From a virus, in IMG/VR virus record IMGVR_UViG_3300033979_000169, positions 1-24,589 of that record: a DNA stretch of 24,589 nt; one strand, 5' to 3'. The notes below the pieces were generated by a model, which made no database searches, had not been told where the DNA came from, and saw only the letters and a program-made list of their open reading frames with translations. Below, in pieces: positions 8,793-14,741 of the stretch (position 1 is the first letter of the stretch; each line of letters begins with the position of its first letter). The position numbers and the translations under genes are program-made.

Positions 8793-10322
8793 TTAGTATC
8801 CCATCACTGGTGGAGTAATTGGCTCTCCCTTAGAGTTAGCTTGCATGTTAATATCTACTAAGTCTCGCATGTTTCCAGCTATATCCTGTAGGTATACAAT
8901 ACTTGAGTCTTTCTTTATTCCTAGAATCTTCTCTATGGATTCTGAGAGAAGCATTTGAGTTTCGTTTAAATACTTAGATCCTGATACAAGATCAGGTGTT
9001 TTATCATTTATGGCTTTAAGGTGGGCTTCTGATTTTTTATCCCAAAAAGATCCATTCTCCATCTCCTTTAACATGCTACCAAACATATTAGTTCCAAGTT
9101 TGTCGTCTCCCATTTTTTTAAACATATCAAACATAAACTTTCCTATGTCTGGGAGATCTAACAAACCTTTCGTTGGCATTTGATAGCCTTCTTGGAATGC
9201 CTTAAACGTAGTTTTAACTAAGCTAAAACTATCTAAAATTAAAATTGAAGCTGAGGTTAAGCCTTGGGCAAATGCTCTAGCAGCACCTTCTACTCCTCCG
9301 AAGGTATCAATATAAGAAGCTATAGAGGTAGAAATTTTATTTGATAAAACGGAGGCTACCCCGTAAATTTCTAATATAGAAGGATAAAGTTTAGTTTGGA
9401 ACAATTCTATTAACGGACTAAAAAATTCTTGCTTTAAGTTAGTTAATGTTAATCCAAAATCTACAACTTCATTAGAAGAATTTTTTAATCTCTTTCCAAG
9501 AGCATCCGCAACAGAAGTATAAGCAAAAGCACCTTTACCAAAAGTATCCGCAGCTGCTCCTAACATAATATAAGAATCTGCTGCGTTACCAACCATACTA
9601 CCAACTTTTCTAGAGGCGGTTTGGATACCTTCCAAGACAATAGCATAAGTCTCTTCATCTGACCTTGATCTAGCTATTCGTTCTCGGATATCGGCAATTC
9701 CAAGCTGTGCCAATCTCCCGTAAGCTTCCATGCTTGGATCTAGTATGTCCCTGCTTATGGATTGGACCTGTTTTGCAAATTGTGGGCCTAGATCAGATTG
9801 AAGTCTTGCAACGGCGTTTACAAAACCAGAACCAAACCCAGCTAGTTCTTGAAGTGGGAAAGTGTCTTCCAACGAAGCAATGGCATTAACTAACTGATCT
9901 GTCTTGACCTGGTTAATATTACCGTACTTTATTATATTTAAACTTAACTGGTTAGTTCTCTCGTTACCTAAGTTTAAAATAGAAACTAAAGCAGATTGGG
10001 TCTTAAAAGTATTACCAAAAGCTGTTCCGGTTAGTTTCTGCTGATTAACCAGTAAAGCCATTCCAGCTACGTTACCTTGAAGACCAGTATTAAGAGCTTC
10101 TAATCCAGTGGCAACTTTTCCTTCAAAAGAACCTCTAAGATTATCAATGGAAGGTTTTAATAGGGCGGTAGAATTCTTAAAGGTTAAACCTAAACCTAGA
10201 GAATATTTTTGTGCATTATCGGAAAATTTAAACGAGCCTGTTATAGCCTCAGTAAGCTCTCCAATCTTACTTATTAAATCTGCGTATACGTTTCCTAACG
10301 TAATATCTAAGACATTGCCCAT
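8793..10322 (-). CDS. Putative tape measure protein
   Basis: The 509-residue product is predominantly helical, rich in Ala, Gly, Ser and Leu, and low in Cys, with a long central amphipathic part and a weakly hydrophobic section (about residues 300-365, for example ASILILDSFSLVKTTF). That composition, together with its place upstream of tube-cap and hub genes, is typical of tape measure proteins, which set tail length and are injected with the DNA. T4 gp29 is 590 residues, so the size is in range. Around residues 225-275 there is an A-A-x-x-Y-x-x-L-G-A-A-A-D-T-F-G-K-G-A-F-like stretch reminiscent of tape-measure glycine patterns. I see no diagnostic domain, so this remains a positional and compositional call. 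An internal head or ejection protein would be the alternative. One-base overlap with the upstream gene. Confidence 0.45.
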   Translation of the reverse strand: MGNVLDITLGNVYADLISKIGELTEAITGSFKFSDNAQKYSLGLGLTFKNSTALLKPSIDNLRGSFEGKVATGLEALNTGLQGNVAGMALLVNQQKLTGTAFGNTFKTQSALVSILNLGNERTNQLSLNIIKYGNINQVKTDQLVNAIASLEDTFPLQELAGFGSGFVNAVARLQSDLGPQFAKQVQSISRDILDPSMEAYGRLAQLGIADIRERIARSRSDEETYAIVLEGIQTASRKVGSMVGNAADSYIMLGAAADTFGKGAFAYTSVADALGKRLKNSSNEVVDFGLTLTNLKQEFFSPLIELFQTKLYPSILEIYGVASVLSNKISTSIASYIDTFGGVEGAARAFAQGLTSASILILDSFSLVKTTFKAFQEGYQMPTKGLLDLPDIGKFMFDMFKKMGDDKLGTNMFGSMLKEMENGSFWDKKSEAHLKAINDKTPDLVSGSKYLNETQMLLSESIEKILGIKKDSSIVYLQDIAGNMRDLVDINMQANSKGEPITPPVMGY

Positions 10323-10744
10323 TATTTTTTCCTCTTAGGTCTCTTCTCTTTAAACTTCTCTACATCATAAGTCTTACTATTAACTTTTCTTAATGGCCCT
10401 TGAATCTTCTGGATTATGTAAGTTCGATAGTTCTCTTCTGGTAGTTCCTTATTTTTATATACCTCGGTAAAGTCTTTATCCGAAAAAGACCAATCGTAAG
10501 GAAATCTGAACCCAGTTAGTAGTAAGTTACCAGTTCCAGGAAGTTTAACAACGGGCTCTATTATTAAAAATATTCTGTACCCGGAGCCTAAGATATAGTC
10601 TGGGGGAATAGTCGGGTACTTGAAAAACAAGATATCCCCTGGTCTCCCACAAGATTTATTCTTCGGAACGATAGCTACGTTCAAATAAGGGTCAGCCCCT
10701 ACTTGTTTTAAGAAATCTCTGATTTTTTTGGAAAATACTGACAT
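10322..10744 (-). CDS. Unrecognised 140 aa protein, first gene of the tail/baseplate operon
   Basis: I do not recognise this protein with confidence. It is basic, with an extremely Lys/Arg-rich C-terminus (EKRPKRKK). A central beta-rich region starts with GRPGDILFFKYP and continues with hydrophobic strands (YRIFLIIEPVVKL, LLLTGFRFPYDW), ending with an ENYRTYIIQKI helix. The general order (P-G-x-h-x-F-F-K-Y, then a hydrophobic strand pair, then G-F-x-h-x-Y, then Y-R-x-Y) reminds me of small conserved proteins of unknown function in marine T4-like phages, but I cannot confirm the link. The start ATG at 10744-10742 has only a weak Shine-Dalgarno (aagag). A TATATATA element lies just upstream. 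Its gene leads the operon and overlaps the putative tape measure gene by one base. Confidence 0.6.
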   Translation of the reverse strand: MSVFSKKIRDFLKQVGADPYLNVAIVPKNKSCGRPGDILFFKYPTIPPDYILGSGYRIFLIIEPVVKLPGTGNLLLTGFRFPYDWSFSDKDFTEVYKNKELPEENYRTYIIQKIQGPLRKVNSKTYDVEKFKEKRPKRKK

Positions 10745-10753
10745 GAGAAAACT

Positions 10754-10765
10754 CTTATATATAAG
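10754..10765. promoter_or_regulatory. Candidate bidirectional promoter core in a 44 bp divergent gap
   Basis: The perfect 12 bp palindrome cttatatataag lies between the divergent genes starting at 10744 (minus) and 10789 (plus). On both strands it reads TATATATA, one mismatch from the TATAAATA late-promoter core of T4. It lies 10 bases from the minus ATG and 23 from the plus ATG. No -35 element is evident. An AT-rich palindrome can arise by chance, so this is a candidate only. Confidence 0.3.
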
Positions 10766-10788
10766 CTATCTAATTATTTAAACCCTCT

Positions 10789-11082
10789 ATGGATAATATA
10801 AATACAGAACTATATGAATATCTAGACTTGATAAACGATACTTTAAGCTTAGCCTTTGTAGAGAAATGGAGGTTTAAATACTCAGAGAGGTTTATTAAGC
10901 ACTTTCAGTTGAAGCTTTTAGATAGCTTTAATAGAAAGAAGCCTCTAAAGAAAGATATACTCTTTAACTACTTAGTTAAAAAGTGTAAGTACTCACCTGA
11001 ACAAGTAAAGTCCTTCTTTGAGTCTATAGATATTGATATGTACTCCCCATTTATTTTTGGGCGTCTTTCTTCAAAGCTTTGA
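10789..11082 (+). CDS. Small 97 aa protein, possible gp33-type late transcription co-activator
   Basis: This short plus-strand gene is divergent from the tail operon. The protein is helical, basic and rich in Lys, Phe and Leu. Its C-terminal half (residues 52-97) reads LKKDILFNYLVKKCKYSPEQ, then VKSFFESIDIDMYSPF, then GRLSSKL. The spacing L-V-K...S...V...E...I-D...L-x-x-K-L matches my recollection of the helical core of the phage late-transcription co-activator family (T4 gp33). It lacks the clamp-binding tail that follows this core in T4 gp33, so the match is weak. The start ATG has no Shine-Dalgarno; the next Met is at residue 84, leaving no useful alternative. The last 32 bases overlap the convergent nuclease gene. 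Confidence 0.55.
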   Translation: MDNINTELYEYLDLINDTLSLAFVEKWRFKYSERFIKHFQLKLLDSFNRKKPLKKDILFNYLVKKCKYSPEQVKSFFESIDIDMYSPFIFGRLSSKL

Positions 11083-11830
11083 GTTCATCAATCCGCTTGG
11101 TTACTTGTTCGCAGGTGTTAAACTCTGGACATGCCTTTTTGAAAGGGCACCAATCGCAGAATTCGTTCTTGGACGGTTTAAACTCAGTAATCTTCTTTTT
11201 TCTGATTGTCCAAACGTCTTTAACTACTTTGTTTACAAATTCTAGAATTTGAATATTACTGTACTTCAAGGACACGAAAGTATCTGTTAAAGGGTAATAA
11301 TGGGAAACAGTTATCTTCTCTAGAGGAACCCCATAAAGCTTACTAGCTGCAAAAGCGTAACCCTTTAACTGAGTATCATTATACAGGTCAATCTTGGTTT
11401 TTTGACGTTTACCTGTTTTGTAGTCGATGATAAGTAAGCCGCCTTCAAGCCCTTTAATCACTCGGTCGATTATACCGTTATAAGTAATATCGTCCTTAAG
11501 TGGAACCTCGAACTTAGTTTCCTTAGCGATGGTCTCCCCCAGCTTAGCGTTAAACTTAAGGAAGTTTTTAATACATATTAAATCTTTACCCCGGTAAGCC
11601 TCTGATATCTTGTATCTCGGTCTTATCTCCTCCGCCAGCTTTATTAGGTCGGCCTCGCTAGATAACTTATCCCCCTCCTCGAAGATCTGGTGGATATAAG
11701 ACCCAAATTGAAAATGCTCTATTGAGTCCTCTTCTGGGACTGGCAGGTAATCTATATAACGATACTTGTACTTCAATTGGCATTCCTTGTATGTGCTGTG
11801 CTTACTTTCAGATATAGTTTTTATGAACAT
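11051..11830 (-). CDS. PD-(D/E)XK nuclease with Fe-S cluster, Cas4/RecB-like
   Basis: The 259-residue protein has all motifs of the Cas4/AddB/RecB exonuclease group. Motif I is GSYIHQIFE (His47), motif II is GIIDRV with Asp122, motif III is IIDYKTGK with Asp136 and Lys138, and the following Q-x-x-x-Y is QLKGY (Gln154, Tyr158). An iron-sulphur cluster is predicted from one N-terminal cysteine (Cys17) and three C-terminal ones (Cys225, Cys228, Cys234), the standard 1+3 arrangement. Such enzymes resect DNA ends 5' to 3' or 3' to 5'. In a phage, likely roles are recombination-dependent replication, nucleotide salvage or end processing. The SD aggtg lies 5 bases before the ATG at 11830, inside the coding region of the divergent primase gene. 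Its 3' end overlaps the convergent 97 aa gene. Cas4 in the CRISPR sense is not implied; there is no array or other cas gene here. Confidence 0.88.
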   Translation of the reverse strand: MFIKTISESKHSTYKECQLKYKYRYIDYLPVPEEDSIEHFQFGSYIHQIFEEGDKLSSEADLIKLAEEIRPRYKISEAYRGKDLICIKNFLKFNAKLGETIAKETKFEVPLKDDITYNGIIDRVIKGLEGGLLIIDYKTGKRQKTKIDLYNDTQLKGYAFAASKLYGVPLEKITVSHYYPLTDTFVSLKYSNIQILEFVNKVVKDVWTIRKKKITEFKPSKNEFCDWCPFKKACPEFNTCEQVTKRIDELKALKKDAQK

Positions 11831-12830
11831 TTTAACACCTCAGTATATCATAGACTACCTTACCGGCAAATTTGAGGGTAAGGGTAGATTGGTTGGATCA
11901 GGCAAAGAATTCGTTATGGAGTCCATCTTCGTACCAGATGACTACAAACGTCATATGTCAGTTAATACTCAGACTGGTCTATGGAGGTGTTTCAAGACGG
12001 AGAGAAGTGGAAACTTCTTTTCCTTGTACGCGATTACTGAAGGCTTAACTTACTTCAAAGCCCAAACTAAAGTCTTACTAGAGAACTTTAATAACTTCTC
12101 TATGGACTGTTTGGAGCCATTAAAAGTTCTTCCTAGAAATCCTGTTTTCAACTCAGTTAGACTAAATGACCTACAAGAGGTCCTACCTAACTCAGATCAA
12201 TCAAAATACGATAGTCTTCGGGCAGCTCATGCTTACTTAAAGGGACGAGGTATAGTTGGGGCTCTGTTGGATAGATTCACTTTCTATGTATCCAACGACA
12301 CAGAATCTCCAATTTATAACCGTCTGGTCATTCCGTTCATTAAAGATAACTTGTTCTACTTTTATCAAGCTAGAGCACTGTTCAATGAAGTACCTAAGTA
12401 CTTAACTCCCCCTTCCGCCGACGGAGTTAAAGGCTCTGATATTTTGTATCCTTTCGATGAGACGAAAGATTACCTCATCATTACCGAAGGCCCTTTTGAC
12501 GCAATCTCGTTGTCTATCCACGACTTGAATGCTACTTGCACTATGGGATCTTCTCCAAGCCTTCAACAAGGCGAAATCATCAAGCAGTTCAAAGGCAACG
12601 TAATTCTAGCTTACGATAACGACCGAGCAGGCCAAGAAGGAGTAGTTAAGTTTGAAAAGTTACGAAAGAAGCTTATGTTCCCTAATTTCTATGTGGCTAA
12701 TCCCCCAGTAGGCTGTAAAGACTGGAGTGATGCCCATAGCAGAGGATTCGATCTAAAGACTGAAATACGAAGAGCAGTTATTGCTGACGAATACTATTTC
12801 ATGAATCTAGAACTTAACCAGGTCAAATAA
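11823..12830 (+). CDS. DnaG-type DNA primase with TOPRIM domain (T4 gp61-like), zinc site degenerate
   Basis: From the ATG at 11823 the protein is 335 residues, close to T4 gp61 (342). The N-terminal 70 residues look like the primase zinc-binding fold (ILTPQYIIDYL, then HMSVNTQTGLWRCFK, then GNFFSLYA), but only one cysteine (Cys56) of the usual C-x-x-H/C...C-x-x-C ligands remains. The catalytic TOPRIM domain is intact: ITEGPFDAIS with Glu222 and AYDNDRAG with Asp264 and Asp266. The preceding Y-N-R-L-V-I-P-F strand also matches DnaG cores. It would make RNA primers for lagging-strand synthesis with a replicative helicase encoded elsewhere. An in-frame ATG at 11766 is rejected because the residues before Met20 are not primase-like. 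No SD is visible before 11823. The start overlaps the divergent nuclease start by 8 bases. The last 8 bases overlap the convergent structural gene. Confidence 0.85.
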   Translation: MNILTPQYIIDYLTGKFEGKGRLVGSGKEFVMESIFVPDDYKRHMSVNTQTGLWRCFKTERSGNFFSLYAITEGLTYFKAQTKVLLENFNNFSMDCLEPLKVLPRNPVFNSVRLNDLQEVLPNSDQSKYDSLRAAHAYLKGRGIVGALLDRFTFYVSNDTESPIYNRLVIPFIKDNLFYFYQARALFNEVPKYLTPPSADGVKGSDILYPFDETKDYLIITEGPFDAISLSIHDLNATCTMGSSPSLQQGEIIKQFKGNVILAYDNDRAGQEGVVKFEKLRKKLMFPNFYVANPPVGCKDWSDAHSRGFDLKTEIRRAVIADEYYFMNLELNQVK

Positions 12831-13815
12831 CTTCGAAGTACATCGGTCCTACAACGTAAATATTTTGTAGGACTGCATACTTAACGTATAAAGCGTAAGT
12901 TCCTGCAATTCCACCAAAAGCTGTACTTGAGTTTCTTGATAGTAAGTTAGCAGCTAGTTGGGTCGTATCTAAGGTGTACAGAATAGTATTATCGGAAGTA
13001 GTATTGGTAGCAGAAGTAAAGTAGCCTGTACCAGAATCACCTGTTGCTGGCAATCTAGCAGGAAGTGAAGTTGAGTCCTCGTTAATCTTTTCAATCTTAA
13101 CTGTAGCTCCTGATACACCAAAGTTCTTGAATAGATTTAGAATTTCGTCATTAACTGATTTATTCTGAACGGTAATATCTGTAGTTACTTTTAGATCTAT
13201 TTTAGAGCCTAGAGTTATCTTTTTATTAACCAATCTGTTACTTGTGGTTAATAGAAGAGGCTCGGTCAACATAATTACAGCATCGTCATAAAGTTTAAAC
13301 TTATTTATGAAAAGCTGATAAAGTGACCCTTGGAACATTTTAACTGTCCAAACATCAATATATTCCTGAACTGAAGAAGCAGTATTAGCTATTTGAGTTC
13401 CACTGTAAACTCCTGATAGGTTTAATGTGCCATCAAGGACAGCTACATATTCTCCTCTTGATATTCTGTAAATTCCGCTAGCATTAGTAGCTGGAGTATA
13501 AAGAGTAGAGCTGACCCAAGCTAAGTTTTCGCTTGTGGTACTTCCTGGCGCTCCTGTGTGAGCATTGGCCGTACCAGAAATACCGAAGTTCATTACTACA
13601 GAGGTAAGGCTTAGGTCTGGATCAAGTAGTCTGTCCTCATCGTCCATAATGGAATTAGGACTTAGATTCGCTGATCTAGCGAATATAGTACATGACGAGA
13701 TATCGTAGGGGTCTACATATTCCCCATCATTAACGAAGTAAACTCTTAATCCGACCTTAGATTGGACACCAGGTCTATTGTTCCGATCAACTAAATCATT
13801 ATTGTTTAAAAGCAT
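12823..13815 (-). CDS. Unrecognised 330 aa probable virion structural protein
   Basis: I do not recognise a family. The protein is rich in Ser, Thr, Asn and Gly and reads as all-beta. An N-terminal region has GLRVYFVNDGEYVDPYDISS and then SCTIFARS, resembling strand patterns of small Ig-like or jelly-roll phage proteins. A middle part has GIYRISRGEYVAVLDGT, similar to strand-turn patterns in neck, collar or sheath-associated proteins. The C-terminus ends in aromatic strands (YALYVKYAVLQNIYVVGPMYF). There is no signal peptide or membrane segment. A strong Shine-Dalgarno (gaggag) sits 5-10 bases before the ATG at 13815, inside the -1 frame extension of the gp26-like gene. Being downstream of a tail assembly chaperone gene suggests a tail or neck role. 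The stop region overlaps the convergent primase gene. Confidence 0.6.
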   Translation of the reverse strand: MLLNNNDLVDRNNRPGVQSKVGLRVYFVNDGEYVDPYDISSCTIFARSANLSPNSIMDDEDRLLDPDLSLTSVVMNFGISGTANAHTGAPGSTTSENLAWVSSTLYTPATNASGIYRISRGEYVAVLDGTLNLSGVYSGTQIANTASSVQEYIDVWTVKMFQGSLYQLFINKFKLYDDAVIMLTEPLLLTTSNRLVNKKITLGSKIDLKVTTDITVQNKSVNDEILNLFKNFGVSGATVKIEKINEDSTSLPARLPATGDSGTGYFTSATNTTSDNTILYTLDTTQLAANLLSRNSSTAFGGIAGTYALYVKYAVLQNIYVVGPMYFEVI

Positions 13816-14709
13816 CTTTTCTCCTCTCTAGGTCTTGGTGTAAAATCTTAGCGAATATAGTCCTTTCTATTCTCGTCATCTGTTTAACATCAGAATAGGT
13901 AAAGTTACCTTCCTTTACTAATATGTAGGCATGTAAAAGAAGGTCGTCTATATTAGTTACATCTCTGAGTTCACTTCGAAAAAATTTTCGTTCAACGGTA
14001 AATCAACCACAGACACGGCTTTACAATGTCTGCAATCGAGTTTCACCTTTCTCTCCACGCCGTACTGAGTCTTCATCGTCTTTAAGATTAACTTTAAGTC
14101 TACCAAAGGAAGCTTCTTAATAACCGCTGCAATTACGGCAGCATCCTTTGATCCACCAATAGAAACAACGAATCTCCATAGATTGGACTCTAGAGACTCA
14201 ATATCATCTAAGTGGCGCTCATCTTTAACTCTAGGGAATCTTACTTGAGCCTCTCTTTTGATTCCGGGCAGCTTAATAGTCTCGACGCCATCGAAATCAT
14301 CTGGTACATAGTTTACCGACAAGGTTGACAGTTTTATGGTTACTTCGTTCTCCCCTTGGCACTTAGGGCAAATAAGTAGTACTTGGTAATCGTCCCCGTA
14401 AGAAATCTCTCTTAGTTTTAATAGTAGGAACATCTTATCCATAGGATAAAGCTCTGAAACTACTATATTACTAACGCATCTTTGGAGAATGATATTAATA
14501 GGGTCTGAATCCTTAGAACCTAAGATCATGGATTTCTCATCCTCAAAGGTCATTGGACGAACAGTAATAGGTCTACCGGGATCAGGAAGTTTGTATCCAC
14601 GAGCCTCAGATGGAAGTTCTACTTCTATTTCTGTTTGGGATGGAATATCTTTTAAGATCTCATCTATAATATCTTGCTTTTGTGCAGCGTTTTGAGGGAT
14701 TTGATTCAT
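13799..14709 (-). CDS. Predicted -1 frameshift product: gp26-like protein fused to gp51-like extension
   Basis: If ribosomes shift -1 at the T TTT TTC heptamer (13984-13978), the gp26-like protein loses its last 6 residues and gains 59 from the -1 frame, giving about 303 residues. The added segment is helical and well formed: LLLHAYILVKEGNFTYSDVK, then QMTRIERTIFAKI, then charged helix to the stop at 13801-13799. It follows a pattern common in short phage tail-assembly proteins downstream of gp26, in which a Y-x-L-V-x-x-G-x-F-x-Y segment is followed by M-x-x-x-E-R-x-x-F. The -1 frame is open from 14002 to 13799 and contains no ATG, GTG or TTG before the Met at 13879, so independent initiation of the full peptide is unlikely. 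Homology and position are from reading; frameshift efficiency is unknown. Confidence 0.65.
13957..14709 (-). CDS. Baseplate hub assembly protein, T4 gp26-like (zero-frame product)
   Basis: The protein (250 residues from the ATG at 14709) has the layout of the T4 baseplate assembly family that includes gp26. After a variable N-terminus comes LPSEARGYKLPD, then PITVRPMTFEDEKSM, then the helix region with KMFLLLKLREISYGDDYQV, followed by a zinc-ribbon-type knuckle CPKC (residues 114-117). A second pair, CRHC (226-229), near the end could complete the metal site. In T4, gp26 and gp51 act in hub assembly. The frame could be read from a TTG at 14772, but the residues before Met22 look like noise and 14709 leaves a proper divergent gap to the helicase gene. 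A TATAAT lies upstream on this strand (14736-14731). A GGAG lies about 12 bases before the ATG, slightly far. Confidence 0.8.
   Translation of the reverse strand: MNQIPQNAAQKQDIIDEILKDIPSQTEIEVELPSEARGYKLPDPGRPITVRPMTFEDEKSMILGSKDSDPINIILQRCVSNIVVSELYPMDKMFLLLKLREISYGDDYQVLLICPKCQGENEVTIKLSTLSVNYVPDDFDGVETIKLPGIKREAQVRFPRVKDERHLDDIESLESNLWRFVVSIGGSKDAAVIAAVIKKLPLVDLKLILKTMKTQYGVERKVKLDCRHCKAVSVVDLPLNENFFEVNSEM
13978..13984 (-). promoter_or_regulatory. Programmed -1 ribosomal frameshift site T TTT TTC
   Basis: On the minus strand the zero-frame codons AAT TTT TTC contain the slippery pattern X XXY YYZ as T TTT TTC, correctly phased. Both tRNAs can re-pair on TTT TTT after sliding back one base. 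It falls in the 46-base window between the last -1 frame stop (14005-14003) and the zero-frame stop (13959-13957), which is the only place a productive shift could occur. I see no strong downstream hairpin or upstream SD-like stimulator. Confidence 0.65.
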
Positions 14710-14741
14710 ATGTAAATAATTCTCCGGTCTATTATAGTGTA
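14710..14741. promoter_or_regulatory. Short divergent promoter region between gp26-like gene and helicase gene
   Basis: The 32 bp gap between the opposing start codons holds a TATAAT on the minus strand (14736-14731) reading toward the gp26-like gene, and an overlapping TATTAT reading toward the helicase on the plus strand. If the latter is used, the helicase mRNA would have almost no leader. No good -35 boxes are visible. Confidence 0.35.

Noticed and set aside
10797-10804. Exact T4 late-promoter core TATAAATA on the plus strand
   Set aside because: It lies inside the first codons of the 97 aa gene, so a start there would cut the gene; in AT-rich DNA it can occur by chance.
11071-11082. Palindrome tcaaagctttga at a convergent gene end as terminator
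   Set aside because: There is no loop or T-run typical of a terminator, and it lies in overlapping coding sequence; a similar short palindrome at 12830-12839 is rejected for the same reason.
11766-11822. Earlier in-frame ATG for the primase
   Set aside because: The added 19 residues lie within the nuclease gene and do not look like a primase N-terminus; the ILTPQYI start of the fold follows directly after the ATG at 11823.
14682-14741. Earlier in-frame ATG for the helicase
   Set aside because: The added 20 residues overlap the gp26-like gene and are not part of UvsW, whose family begins with the MKIHVDT-like strand.
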